Numbered from the stretch's first letter, positions 1-11,520 are shown. The stretch is DNA of 64,000 nt from Pomphorhynchus laevis (GCA_012934845.2 WNNJ02000645.1:1-64000), one strand, 5' to 3'. Notes: generated by a model not told the origin, from the sequence alone. Program-made: numbers and translations.

Positions 1-160
1 ATAATTTTATATAAGATTTTATATAATTTATATCAAGTTAAAATTTAAAATTAAAATTTAAAATAAAAGTCAATTGTTATGAGTTGACTTATAAATAATA
101 AACGATGTATTCAAATAAGGAATAGTGGCCATCAGGAGAAACTGCTATGTAATCAATGGA
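1..160 (+). repeat. Repeat A, copy 1 (left-edge fragment)
   Basis: First of about ten copies in the window of an unnamed non-coding dispersed repeat. This copy carries the AT-rich leader, the stretch resembling 'gtcaattgttatgagttgac', and the diagnostic core ending in 'aactgctatg'. It is cut by the window edge and ends where similarity stops after the core. It lies in or next to the Pax gene. No ORF is present. Confidence 0.6.
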
Positions 161-684
161 AGCGATAAGTTTCTAAGAATGTTAACTTCATAATCAAAAA
201 GCAACTTATTTTAAATGTTTTACGATAACATTATGGAGAATCATATACTCTATAAATGTCATATTAATAATAATTTTATTAATAAACGTATGTTGTTAAG
301 AAAGCTGAAATTAATAGCTGAAATTAGTGTGAACTTGCATATTTACAAATAAAGATGCGTACATTTATTATTGATGGAGTTATATATGGAATCACTATTC
401 TTTTGTAAAAGCTACCCTAAGAATGTAGAAGGAGGAATACTCGTACATTCTTCCTACATTTTTAGCTGACATGATACTTAAAATGTTGGAGATGCGTGTT
501 TAACAAATGATTAAAAATGTAATGAAAAGAATGAACAAATATTTAATTCTATCATAAACGATCGCCTAGTAATAAATGATGTTTAATAAAGCGATAAAAA
601 TACGTCATTTAAGAATTATATTGAATTAGAAAATCACAATTTTTATCTTAAATATAAAATCGGCTTTGTATTAAAAATACTCAC

Positions 685-956
685 TGGATTTAATGGAATT
701 CAAGGGCTGGGTAACAAAATCGTCTAATCCCCAATTTGAAAACTCGAAATTGCCTTCAGTTGAATTCATTTGTTGACATAATACGTTTACTAGATCCTGA
801 CAAGCTGATGACTTTTTCCAAGCGAACATGATAGAAGGAATCGTGTTTGAATGTGTATGTGAAGTAGAATTATTTTCATCGTAGCTTAATTTCTGCATAT
901 TATCTGCTCGATTCGCACTGCTTTGAAGCTTATCGTTAAGTTGATTTCTAAGAATC
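685..956 (-). CDS. Pax gene, exon with end of paired domain (third recognised exon)
   Basis: On the minus strand a good acceptor (pyrimidine-rich run ending in TTATGTAG) precedes codons reading ILRNQLNDKLQ. Joined to the upstream exon this restores the standard end of a paired domain, [12 protein letters not shown]. The phase fits exactly: two bases (AG) come from exon 3779 and one from here. The following ~80 residues are Ser/Asn-rich linker with no octapeptide and no homeodomain. I end the exon at the donor GTGAGTAT after base 685. If that donor is not used, the frame runs on to a TAA at 671-673 and this would be a short terminal exon. The rest of the gene lies beyond the left edge. Paired-domain proteins are nuclear DNA-binding transcription factors in development. 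Exon identity is secure; the 3' limit is less so. Confidence 0.75.
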
Positions 957-1514
957 CTACATAAATACAAACAAGTTGTTAACGAGTTGATTTTAAAAAA
1001 CGCTGATCGTGTGATAGCATACAGATCAATCTAACTATTGTATAAATTGATGTTGACTTAAGAGTTATCTTTAAAATGAGACATCGGGATCATAACATTT
1101 TGAATTATAAATATAATCATTAGGTTAAATAGTCGTGAAATAAAAAGCACAAAATAGAAAATATATTTGCAACAGTCCTTAATACACTTACGCCTTTATT
1201 TATACGTATAATGCATTTTAACCCGTTTTCTTTCATTATTCCCATTCACATATTTGTACTCATCAACACGTTCTGATCCGATATGGATTGGGATAATTAT
1301 TATTTCTTTTGAAAAATTATCCAAAAAACTCAGGCTAGGGTGAAGAACAAATCATTACCGCTTACAAACTAGAAAATACCGGAATCCATAGTCGTGTAGA
1401 TAGTATGATAAATTTATGCACAATTTTTTGTGACATTTTTGACCTTTGTCTATTTATATCATATTTGCAAGATTTTTTTACTACATGTTCAGCTGGAATA
1501 TCTAACAAACAAGA

Positions 1515-1640
1515 TTTAAATTATGTTTTCCTGATGATGGTTAGCTACAAACAAGTAAAAATACAAACAAGATTTAAATTATGTTATCAAGTTTTAAATT
1601 ATGATTTAAATTATGATGGTTAGCTACAAACAAGTAAAAA
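1515..1640 (+). repeat. Short direct duplications in Pax intron
   Basis: The strings 'ggttagctacaaacaagt' and 'aacaagatttaaattatg' each occur twice within about 130 bp, giving a small imperfect tandem repeat. It explains the 72-residue ORF overlapping it, which therefore is not a gene. Confidence 0.6.
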
Positions 1641-1859
1641 TACTTATTCATCTCATTTGACGTAATCAGTCATTTCAATTTCAACATGCTTATCTACATT
1701 CATCAGTTGATCAGATCACTAAAGGATATAATTTTGCTTTTCACGGAGACATCACCCAGAAGCTGCAAGAATTAACTGTTAAAATGCGCTTTTAGTTGTA
1801 ATTAGCTTATTCGTGTTGTTACAAAACTGAGTGATACGCCTTCTATAAATAATCAAATC

Positions 1860-2112
1860 AGCTAACTGAGTCTACGTATTTAATTTAATTATAAAATAAA
1901 CAAAATATAATAATAATGCTAAATCAAAATTTAATAATTAAATAATAAAATAAATAATTGTTTTTAGATTTTTTATAATTTAAATAAAGTTAAAATAAAA
2001 AATTAAAATTTAAAATAAACATCATTTTTATGAATTGACTAATAAATAACAGACTTTGTATTAGAATAAGGATTAGAGGTCAACAGGAGGAACTGCTATG
2101 CTATCAAATTTC
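1860..2112 (+). repeat. Repeat A, copy 2
   Basis: Forward copy covering the left half of the consensus: AT-rich leader, 'atgaattgactaataaataa', the 'tattagaataaggattag' block and the core 'aggaggaactgctatgctat'. The right half is missing. It is preceded by 'cagctaactgagtctacgta', a terminal motif also seen beside copies at 7668 and 21120. Confidence 0.65.
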
Positions 2113-3778
2113 GATTTTTCTTAATATGACTATAGATAGTCCCTCTTTACGAAGTTATCATTTTAGGATATTTTTGTGGAAATCAGAATTTTTAAATCGA
2201 GTAAATCGATTTAACGCTACCATTGTGTTTACGTATTTATTATGATAATTATTGAATGGATATTATTTGTGCATCTTAAGAAATATAACATTTAAAGGAA
2301 TAATATATGCACGTAAACGTTAAAACAAACGTGAAATATATAATTAAAAACTCGATTAATATTACCAGATAGATAAGCAAATACAAAAAACAGCTAAAAA
2401 TCGAATGTTCGCTTTTAAGCATATCACGAGGTGCGAAAATGTCAGAAATCGTGAAACCTAGCGACAAGTTCAAGTTGGAATAAAAATCTGTTGGAATTAT
2501 CACCTTCTGTTGCTAATAGTGATAATAAAAATGTTGATTTACTTTTTAACTTTGCTTGAAACATTACACAAAATACATTTGAAATTGTGATTAAAACTTT
2601 TAAAAGCTGAGTAGAAAAACGATAGATTATAGTCTTTACTTTATATCTAAACATAGTATTTTATTGAGCATTCATCGAAGTAAATTTTATGTAAAATTTA
2701 TTTAAACAGATGAAAAATCGTGTGATATGCTGAAATTTATGCATTCGAAGTTTATTTTTCATAATATGATGAATAATAAAAACTCTGAATTTATACACAA
2801 TCTTTTGAACATAAAGTTTCTTGTGATAGCTTAAACAACATCACTTGACATTTAATTATTAAGTCTTATGAATAAATCTTTAAGTTTAATTTAAACTTAA
2901 ATTTATTTAAGTTTAAACTGATTTATTTATTTAAACTTATCTTTAATTCGCAAACAGTAAATAAATTGAATGATTACCAATCGATCGTTGTGCTAATGAT
3001 CGGTTCAATCATGCACAAAGTTTTCACTTGTATTGTCTTAAAAATTGTTTAGAAATGATTTTTTCGGTATTAAAAACGTTTTCGGTAGCATTTCTTATCG
3101 TTACATGGAGAAGACAACTATTTGATCAAATAAATGTAGGATATAATTTTAAGAAAAACATTTAGTTTTCATGGACTGTTCTTGTAGACCTGGAATGTTG
3201 TATAAGTTTCTTCTGTAATTGTGATGTTATTATTAGAGTTTATAATGCATTTTCACGACTACAAAGCAATTAGTAGTCGAATACTACTATTACGACAAAA
3301 ACGAATATTAAACAAAAGGTTTCTGCTTAAGAAAATAAACAGCAAGTGATCCACCTTTGATAAAGTATAAGCTCTGATACATGAAATTTTAAGCTTTGGC
3401 CGTCTTTACACTTATCTACAAAATCAAGTTAATTGCAATTTTTATTATATTCATAAAAAGTCTAAAAATTTTGAATATACGATCTTTTAATAATTCATTT
3501 TGAAAGAATGAGATATAATAAACATGAAATTATGTTGGCAAAATTTATTAAAATAAGAATTTAAAAACACTATATATGACGATTTAGATATAATACACCG
3601 TCGAACGCAATCTAGCAATGTAAGCTAACGGACAATATATACCGTAATCTGGTAAATTGCTTAGTAAAAAGCTAAGCATATTATCTAAATTTGTAAAATT
3701 TAGATAATCTAATTTTAAATATGTAAAATCTAAATTTGGTGTTAAAATATAAATAATAGAAAAAATTAAAGTACTAAC

Positions 3779-3976
3779 CTATTGATTGAGCTTACACTTG
3801 GTGCTTTTGAAGATTCACATACATTTTCACAAATCAGCTTTTGACGAATTTGCCATGCAAACATGTTCGGACAGTTTTGCTTATAGTGTTGAATAGCCAA
3901 GATTACACTAGGAGTAGCAACCTTAGGTTTCGACCCTCCTATAATACCTGGTTTTATTGAGCCGGTAGAATAAAAT
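3779..3976 (-). CDS. Pax gene, exon with second half of paired domain (RED subdomain)
   Basis: The 198-nt exon encodes the linker and second helix-turn-helix of a paired domain. Recognisable blocks are [20 protein letters not shown], then [10 protein letters not shown] and PSVSSIN. The acceptor is a T-run ending in TTAG and the donor is AATAG|GTTAGT. Phases are 2 at both ends and match the neighbouring exons, recreating Arg codons at both junctions. The string [17 protein letters not shown] is the form typical of the Pax2/5/8 group rather than Pax6, Pax3/7 or Pax1/9. Unusual points: Ser replaces the normal Glu in the usual 'YETGSI', and the third-helix region is [18 protein letters not shown], with Ile-Cys-Glu where other Pax proteins usually have Leu-x-x-Glu/Asp. 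The exon boundaries coincide with intron positions known in Pax genes. Confidence 0.9.
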
Positions 3977-5388
3977 CTAAGAAAAAAAATATATTAAACT
4001 ACTTTTATAAATATCGAAAGATATGGATATACGATACTAAAGCAATACTCAAATCAGAAAAAAAATATGAAATCTTATCATAAAATTCACTAATAATATT
4101 CAATAAATAAAATTATTACATAATTTTAAAATTTATTAAAATTTCTTACATAAATAGTTCAGCTTTTTAGAATGTTAGGTCGCAAGGGGTAAACAGTGCG
4201 AGACTACTCTAAGTGTATCCTTTAGCAGTAACACAGCCTACATTCGGATAACCCAATTCGATCATGATGTTAAACTCATTCTCAGTTGACTTGCAATGTG
4301 ACCCTTTCAGTAGGTTTTTTCTAACGGAATGTACTGTGATCCTTAATTTTATCTGTCACCCTACCTAGAAATGTTTTTATAGCAAACAACTCAATCAAAA
4401 AGTGCATTACACACAAACATAGATGACGTATCCGGCAACATCTTGTGAACGTGCCATATGTATAAAATGTGAAAATATTAGTCGGTATGATAAATTTTCA
4501 AGTTATAAAGTACGAATGACTCAAAGTCATGAGAGAGACTTAAATTGAACGACGAAATGCCATCTGTTTTTATCGTTTTATGTATTAATATATATACATG
4601 ATATGTATTCCATATATGTTATATATACATCATATAATGTAAAATGTTATATTATAATGTAACGTTATAGCATATTATAATGCTAGATATCATTGTATAA
4701 CGTTTTAGTATAAAGTTATAAATTATTAAATTGTTAAAAAATAATATTTTTTACTAAATTAATGGAAGTATAAAAAGAACATGTATTCTGATTAAATATC
4801 ATATTTTTGCCTTTTCAATAGTTTCATTTTAATGAAAATTCATGTACATATTATATCGTTAGATTGAAAATATGCATTATATATATTTATTTAAGGAGAG
4901 TTTATTTATATTTATTTATATTTATATATTTGCATATTGATAATATTTCAATGAAATCGAGAGGAAAATATATTTAATGACAATTATTACAATATTTCGA
5001 TAAGATTTAAGTAAAACAGGCTGTAAAAAAGAAATACGTGTGAAGTATTTAATATGGAACTTTTTTTGCTCTGCTGCCTTGTTAATCGATTCTCCTCATC
5101 ACACTATTTTAAAAATAAAACATATGCTTATATTTTGATTATTATATATTATATTTTTATTATTATATATTATATATGCCTTATTGATTGAAAATAATAT
5201 AGCATCTCGCGATATAAAAAAATCTTATTTTCCCATAAGGAATCGAAATAAATAGCGAATAGCAAATCTAATCATCACATTCGTAAATTAAAATACATTT
5301 AAGTAATATTATTAATAATATTTTATTTTTAATTTAAACTAATTATTAAAAAAATGAAAAATTGTTTAAATTTTGTTTCAATCTCGAT

Positions 5389-6307
5389 ATTTTAAGTTAA
5401 TATTGCATGGTTTTTATATTTTATCCGTTGTTCCCATCTATGGTCCTTTTTCACCGACGATGTTTTAACTGTCGTTTTTATATTACATTTTTACACATGT
5501 ACACAATTTTATTGTTTTGTACAAGCGAATTCTATTGTTGTTAAATTTTAGTAAAACCGAGAGACAGCAATTTCTATATATAAATACTTGATCTTTTTGT
5601 TTTAGAGGTGTTTAGTAAAAAATTGATTTCAGTAGTCATTAAATTATTATTCTCATTGTAAATAATTATATTTTCTTGATTCTTTTGAAGTATTTTTTAA
5701 ATCGTTTGCTATTGATACGGAAGAAATCTAATCCAACTATAGTTATTCCAAGAGCACAATTTATATATCGTGCTCTTGATGATATTGGAATTATTATGTA
5801 TATGTAATTACCTTTCCAAAACATTATAAAATGCTCCATCATGCATGGAGCACACGTAAAGAGATTAGGAAATGTGTTGGAAAGGTAATTACATATACAT
5901 AATAATTCCAATATCATCAAGAGCACGATATATAAATTGTGCTCTTGGAATAACTATAGTTGGATTAGATTTCTTCCGTATCAATAGCAAACGATTTAAA
6001 AAATACTTCAAAAGAATCAAGAAAATATAATTATTTACAATGAGAATAATAATTTAATGACTACTGAAATCAATTTTTTACTAAACACCTCTAAAACAAA
6101 AAGATGAAGTATTTATATATAGAAATTGCTGTCTCTCGGTTTTACTAAAATTTAACAACAATAGAATTCGCTTGTACAAAACAATAAAATTGTGTACATG
6201 TGTAAAAATGTAATATAAAAACGACAGTTAAAACATCGTCGGTGAAAAAGGACCATAGATGGGAACAACGGATAAAATATAAAAACCATGCAATATTAAC
6301 TTAAAAT
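5389..6307. repeat. Near-perfect palindrome: two 431-bp inverted arms, 57-bp spacer
   Basis: The arm 5389-5819 is the reverse complement of 5877-6307. Reading the two against each other I find a single mismatch (the TTGATC versus TTCATC position). The spacer 5820-5876 contains its own small hairpin, GCTCCATCATGCATGGAGC. The string AATGTGTTGGAAAG occurs both at the start of the right arm (5871-5884) and just past its end (6305-6318), so the right arm is bracketed by a 14-bp direct repeat. No coding potential is visible beyond short shadow ORFs. Confidence 0.9.
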
Positions 6308-7173
6308 GTGTTGGAAAGAAATTTCTGAAGATGCTAGTAGTTTCTAGCGAAATATCAAAATATTTATTTTGTTCTTGCTCAATTATACTCGATTGCTTTC
6401 CTGGATATTTAAAAATTTTAAATACAGATCAGGATGGGTATATTTCTAACTTATTTATGAATTTTCAAACCACCCACTGTCATAATAAACATTAGAGTTT
6501 ATTATTTTAAATTATAATGTTTCATGTTATCTTATTTAAAATTTAGTTTTCATACTTTATATTTTTAATAGCATCCGCAAAAATGAAAACCACTTGAATG
6601 AAAATAAAATATTTTTGTATGAATCCTATTTGATAAACAAAATACAATGCGCAAATTACTAGTATACTTTCCTTTCTACCGTTTTTGGCTGCATCTTTGA
6701 CTCAACATTATCCAATTTTAATAATTCGCTAATTTGGCTTGCTGATTAAGGTAATGTGGCAAGAACGACCATTTAGGAACAATACCGATACGCAGTTATT
6801 TAAATGACGAAGCCTACTATTGTGCAATGATTATGAAATTTTAATGCTGAATACTTAAATTTATGTTAAACATAAAAATTTGATTTTCAACTTGAAATTA
6901 AAAATTTAATATCAAATTTAATTTAAAATTAAATTTAAATTATATATTATTTGTACTTAAATTAGAAATTTTTGTTAAACATTGAAAATTCAAATTCAAA
7001 AATACCGCAAAATAAAAGATTTCACTTTTCGTTCTGAATCACTCCTGAATATTAATTTAAGATCCTTAATTAGCAATATTTACACACGCCGGAATAGATA
7101 AAAGTGTTGTTTATTTTCTAGTATTTTTTAAACTTTACAAAAGGGAAAAGATTTGTGTATCAATTTTTAGGTA

Positions 7174-7372
7174 TAAATCAACAAAATATTATTAAAAATA
7201 AATTTAAACTCTTAACAGGAATATTTTTATGAATGGATAATAAATAATATACTTTATATTTGAATATGATACACCAGATAATCATATTTCATTAGAGGAA
7301 ATGCATCATTAGTATGTATTTGACTCCGCTGCTATGCTAGGTCGAGAAATAGGGGCTGAAACCTGATAACTC
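7174..7372 (-). repeat. Repeat A, copy 3 (right half, reverse orientation)
   Basis: Reads as the reverse complement of the consensus: 'tcaacaaaatattattaaaa', 'atggataataaataatatac', the block ending 'catcattagtatgtatttga', 'ccgctgctatg', then 'gaaacctgataactcag'. The left half of the consensus is absent. Confidence 0.6.
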
Positions 7373-7455
7373 AGATAAAAACTGATGGTCTTACAAAACA
7401 GTTAGATCATGTTTTATTAAAACGCAAAAATTCAGATGTAATTAATATTTCTAAA

Positions 7456-7602
7456 TAAGCCCCGCGTGGCCGAATGGTGGAGGCGTGTGCATTGCAAACT
7501 CTATGTACGGGGTTCAAACCTCGAGCATGCACTCTCTATTGACTTCTCTGTAAGTTGTCGAAAGACGTAGGGGCACCCGATGATGAAGCGGGACCACTCT
7601 TC
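7456..7602 (+). mobile_element. tRNA-derived SINE with 15-bp target-site duplication
   Basis: The 5' part is tRNA-like. It begins GCCCCGCGTGGCCGAATGG (A-box-like TGGCCGAATGG) and contains the B-box-like GGGTTCAAACCTCG about 40 bp later. A tail region with the hairpin CCCGATGATGAAGCGGG follows. The perfect 15-bp string ATTAATATTTCTAAA stands immediately on both sides (7441-7455 and 7603-7617), which is the classic mark of LINE-mediated insertion. The insertion lies in the Pax intron. A plain tRNA gene is unlikely because the acceptor stem does not close and the tail is non-tRNA. Confidence 0.8.
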
Positions 7603-7667
7603 ATTAATATTTCTAAAACAAGTAATTATAATACGATAACAGAAAAATTGCAATAATAAACGAATCA

Positions 7668-8120
7668 GATCAGATAACTGAGTCTAGTATTTTATATTAT
7701 ATATTAATTAAAATAATTACAAGCAAAATAAAATTAGTAAATACATAATTAAATAATTAATAATCATAAAAAATTATGAGATATTATATAATTTATTTTT
7801 ATATCAATTTAAAACTTAAAATTTAAATTTAAAATAAAAGTCAATTGCTATGAATTGACTAATAAATACTATACGATGTATTAGAAAAAGGATTAGAGAT
7901 CATCAGGAGGAACTGCTATGGTATCATTTTGGTATTCTATTCCTCAACCCAATGAAGCAGCGGGGCTAAATACATGCTAATACCGTATTTTCTTTGATAC
8001 AATTTGATTATTTAATGTATCTTACTCTAATACAAAGTATATTACTTATTATTCATCAATAAAAAAATTCCGATTAAGATTGGAAATTTATTTTTTACAA
8101 TATATTGTTGATTTATATAT
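7668..8120 (+). repeat. Repeat A, copy 4 (near full length)
   Basis: The most complete forward copy on this side. It has the terminal 'cagataactgagtctag', the AT-rich leader, 'gaattgactaataaatacta', 'gtattagaaaaaggattaga', 'catcaggaggaactgctatg', 'gcagcggggctaaatacatg', 'aatacaaagtatattactta' and the end 'tattgttgattta'. The two 'tattagaata' blocks are inverted relative to each other, giving imperfect internal inverted repeats. No ORF. Confidence 0.7.
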
Positions 8121-8721
8121 TTTATTATTTAAGGTTCAGCACATCCATAATAACAACTCAGATAAAGTTGTTATTTAAAATACTGTTAGCTGATCAAAGG
8201 ATTTAAAAAAATACAATATGTGTATATATGAATTTTAAAAAAACAATTTTTTAGATAAGTCCATGTTTGCTATAATAAATTTAGCAGTTAAATTGTAAAT
8301 GATACTTTAGTGAATAATTTGATAAACATATAGATGCATTAATCTATAATGATTAATGGAAATATATTTATAGAAATAACAATAGCTTATACGCATAATG
8401 ACATTTGTAACATCAAGTTACAAAAGCAAAAATATAAAGATGAAAAAATTTTTTAAAGTTGTGGTGAACTTATTTCGAACGATAACCTAAATCCTAAAGA
8501 AAACTTTACAAATTTACTAATTATAAAAACATATTAGATTGATACCAGAATGTGAAAGTTATTGTACGTATATTTTGCCGCAAATAAATTATCACAGTAA
8601 CGTTAATAAATAGGATACTAAAAAGTATCTAATTGGTTAGACATTTGATATTTTGTAATGAACAGAGTACATTACATACTATTTATAATAATTTGTATAT
8701 TGTGGACTTAAATAAATGTCT

Positions 8722-8928
8722 TTCTTCATATTAGTTAATGATGGTTTTATAGACATTATATGAAAAAAGTTTTCTTTATTATATTGCAACAAGCTTTCAA
8801 CACACAGTGTCCTTTTTTGTTTGCTTGAAAAGAACACTGTGTGTTAAAAGCTTGTTGCAATATAATAAAGAAAACTTTTTCATGTTATGTTTATAAAACC
8901 ATCATTAACTAATAATTTGTATGAAGAA
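8722..8928. mobile_element. Hairpin MITE-like element, ~97-bp arms
   Basis: Nearly the whole 207 bp folds back on itself. The left arm 8722-8818 starts TTCTTCATATTAGTTAATGA and the right arm 8828-8928 ends with its complement. The centre carries ACACAGTGT paired to ACACTGTGT. A few mismatches and small indels separate the arms, so it is older than the palindrome at 5389. It is non-coding and intronic in Pax. Classification as a foldback/MITE is inferred from structure only. Confidence 0.7.
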
Positions 8929-9224
8929 TATTTAAGCGTAACTTAATTTCCGCTTTAATAATTGCTTTTAATAATACAAACAACATTGAATAAATATTGT
9001 TTATATTAATATATACAAAAAGCAATTTAATTATTTGTTTAAATTAAAATTATCATAATCCATTATTATTGTATATACAATATGACACATTTAAAAAACG
9101 TTTGATGCATAATTAAACATTATTTAAACCTTTTAATTATCTTCCACCTTGCTGCATTAGAAACCAAATCACTTTACTGACGCTACATTTTTATAACCCG
9201 CTATTCTTATGGACGGTTAACCAT

Positions 9225-9560
9225 GTTTTAGAATACAATGTTTTAGAATAAAAATTGTAGGCCATCAGAAAAACTGCTATTGTATCAGGTATCGGCCTGC
9301 TATTCAAGCCAAAATAGAAGGGAAGTCTTAACAATGGAAATATCTTAATCTTAAAAAGAATTTTTAATCTTATATTTTTATAAACAGATTAATACACAAT
9401 ATATCCTATATCAGAATTAAAATTATTGATTAGTAGGAGGAACAGCTATGTTATCAAGATTTGGCCCCTATTCCTAAACATAGCATAGCAGCGGGGTCAA
9501 ATACATGCTAATTACAGAGTATATTATTTACTATTCATCCAAAAAATATTCTACTACTTT
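9225..9560 (+). repeat. Repeat A, copies 5a and 5b (degraded)
   Basis: Two damaged forward pieces. Around 9250-9310 lies 'ggccatcagaaaaactgcta' followed by 'tgtatcaggtatcgg'. Around 9400-9560 lies 'aggaggaacagctatgttat' followed by 'tttggcccctattcctaaac' and 'gcagcggggtcaaatacatg'. Both keep the diagnostic core but lack clean ends. Confidence 0.55.
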
Positions 9561-9837
9561 ATAGAAAATAGTCGTACCAATGCATTGCTTCATCATTTCC
9601 GACAGAGGTCAGTAGAATAAATCAAATCACATCAGACCATATATTTTCTACTATAGATTAAAAATTTGAAATATCTTAATCTTAAAAATGTATAATGCAG
9701 GATTTTTATGAACTAATTATTCTTAGATTAATCTTATAGATATATCTTATTCAGTGAAAATATAAGCCTAAATTTCTCCCAAATTATTTTTGTTATAATT
9801 TTAAACTAACAACCCATCTCCAAGCAAAATACGTACA

Positions 9838-10070
9838 ATAAGCGCTCTTTGTATAGTTCTGATTTTTGCAGATATATGTTTGTCCTGCAATAAATTGTGT
9901 ATTGTCCTGCTCTTTGTGCATTTCTGACTTTTACACCCGTGCTTTGACTTTCGAACTCGTTGTGTATTTCTAACTTTTGAACTCGTATTTTTGACTTTTG
10001 AACTCGTTGTGTATTTTGACTTTTGCACTTGTTCAGGATCGTTATGTATTTCAGATTTTTGCAATGTCTG
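9838..10070 (+). repeat. Degenerate minisatellite
   Basis: Imperfect units of about 20-26 bp built on 'gacttttgaactcgttgtgt' and variants run through this stretch. The ORFs here (93 residues on minus, 91 on plus) are by-products of the repeat and its flank, with Ser/Lys-rich periodic sequence, and are not called as genes. Confidence 0.6.
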
Positions 10071-10460
10071 GTTGTCCCACAATAATTTGGGTATGTGCTG
10101 TATTCTTCATTACCTCTATTTCCTCAATTTTCCCCCATTGTATGTCTTATATTTTGCACCTTTTGGATAAGGAACTTCAGTTAATCAAATTATGGGGGAT
10201 TGACATAAATTTTATTTTTTATTATTCACAAGACATTTGTCAGTCATTTATATTTATGAATATTTTTCCTTGAAGATAGCAAGTGTACGTTGTAAATTAA
10301 CAAAATTTTAATATACAAAGCGATATCTCCAGACGCTGTGAGTGGACGTTACATATTGGATTTCAAGTGTGGTAATTAAACCTTTTATTATTACACGTAA
10401 CAAAACGCATAAAAGATAGCATAATTCTTTATAATAAATTAACTAAATATAACAGTTTAC

Positions 10461-10635
10461 CTGCAAAGAATTTTACTAACACAGCCGTGACTAATTCTTA
10501 GCCTTCGAGAAATTTCGCATGGGCGAATACCATCGCTTGCCATGATAATAATTTTTTGTCTTATTTCGATCGGCAAAGGACGTCCATTGGCAAACATACC
10601 ACCTAATTGATTTACTCCAAATGAGCATAAGTTAT
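10461..10635 (-). CDS. Pax gene, exon with first half of paired domain (PAI subdomain)
   Basis: The minus-strand exon encodes [20 protein letters not shown], then residues ending [15 protein letters not shown]. This is the first helix-turn-helix of a paired domain; the GVNQLGG-x-F-x-NGRPLP and GIRPC-x-IS blocks are diagnostic. The acceptor is TTTTTCTCTAATTTCG...CTTAG at 10636-10640. The donor is TTTGCAG|GTAAAC at 10461/10460. Departures from the usual pattern are Met for Val in GGVF, Ala for Val in FVNG, Arg for Gln in SRQL and Ile for Val in LRVS. These are conservative, and no stop or frameshift is seen, so the gene appears functional. An alternative reading would extend the frame upstream to an in-frame stop near 10690. 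The strong pyrimidine tract favours the chosen start. Confidence 0.9.
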
Positions 10636-10840
10636 CTAAGTTGGTAATCGAAATTAGAGAAAAACTAATTTTAATAACTAACTGCTATTTACAATAACAA
10701 ATTAAAAATTTCCCTATACAATATTTCTGAGACATACATTCATTTTCAAAATATATATAGTGTTGGTAAGATACAGATTCAAATATATAGTTTAATTATA
10801 TAAACGATTTCACATACACTGTTAATTTAAAAATCGTAAA

Positions 10841-11437
10841 AGATTAAATATTAAAATGCAATATGAAAGCAGTTTTATAAATGCAGCCATAAGAACATTC
10901 AATAATAAATTAATAATTGCCATATATTAAAAGTTGCATTATTAAGAAACAAAAGATTTTTCTTTAAATATAGTTATATAAAACTTTTAAATATAGTTAT
11001 ATAAAACTTTTAAATATAGTTATATAAAACTGTTTTTAAGAATGTAAATTAATGTAAAGTGAGAAGTGTGAAGAAATTATACAAAATAACGGATAAGAAA
11101 TTTTATTATTTATAAAGAGGAAATTGATGATCACAATATATAATAAAGGATATATTATATACTTTAGTAGCAAATATTAATTAACTAATATGTTCTCTAC
11201 AATCACAGGCGGAAGTGTGCATTGACATATATATTGTATTTTATTTATTCGTTATTTTTACTTCACATGAATTTGTATTCTTAAAATAGCTTTATATAAC
11301 TATATTTGAATAAAGAATTTTTGTTTCTTTATAACTCAACTAATAAAATTTAGATGATATTTATTAATTTATAATTTGAAGTTTCTAAAGACTGCATTTA
11401 TAAAACTACATTCATATTGTATTTACATATTTAATCA
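10841..11437. mobile_element. Diverged inverted-repeat element with internal 22-bp triplet repeat
   Basis: Sequence from about 10841-11070 matches the reverse complement of about 11262-11437. Paired landmarks are 'gcagttttataaatgcag' with 'ctgcatttataaaactac', and 'aaatatagttatataaa' with 'ctttatataactatattt'. Within the left arm the unit 'aaatatagttatataaaact' is repeated three times in tandem (10975-11037). Non-coding. Best explained as an old foldback transposon in the first Pax intron. Confidence 0.6.
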
Positions 11438-11520
11438 TTCACTATTATATATGTAAGAATTAAATATAATTTGATGTTACATTTGCCTTTGGACACCCAA
11501 TGGTGTACTTATAAATAAAT

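Larger units (their letters stand above)
957..3778 (-). other. Pax intron between exons 3779-3976 and 685-956
   Basis: A GT-AG intron of about 2.8 kb (donor AG|GTTAGT, acceptor TATGTAG). It holds a short direct duplication near 1499-1640, repeat A copy 2, and otherwise simple AT-rich sequence. The short ORFs in it have no recognisable product. Confidence 0.7.
3977..10460 (-). other. Pax intron splitting the paired domain
   Basis: A GT-AG intron of about 6.5 kb (donor CTTTGCAG|GTAAAC, acceptor TTTTCTTAG) located right after the SKIL-C motif, a conserved Pax intron position. It contains a 431-bp-arm palindrome, a SINE, three to four repeat A copies, a hairpin MITE and a degenerate minisatellite, each listed separately. 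In 3977-5388 and 6310-7170 I see only AT-rich sequence with no recognisable gene. Confidence 0.7.

Noticed and set aside
671-685. Reading the Pax exon to the TAA at 671-673 as the natural protein end
   Set aside because: A good donor GTGAGTAT stands just before it and no homeodomain, octapeptide or polyadenylation context was seen. Kept only as an alternative.
1405-2654. Short ORFs of 70-75 codons in the Pax intron
   Set aside because: Low-complexity AT-driven frames with no family resemblance and no splice context.
5666-5926. 86-codon minus ORF across the palindrome centre
   Set aside because: Runs through both arms of the inverted repeat, so it is a structural by-product.
7459-7532. Functional tRNA gene
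   Set aside because: A/B boxes are present, but no closing acceptor stem; the TSDs lie outside a 147-bp unit, so it is a SINE.
9801-10273. 91-93-codon ORFs on both strands
   Set aside because: Produced by the periodic minisatellite and its flank; composition follows the repeat.
10960-11040. CRISPR-like array
   Set aside because: Three contiguous 22-bp units without spacers in a eukaryotic intron; simply a tandem repeat.
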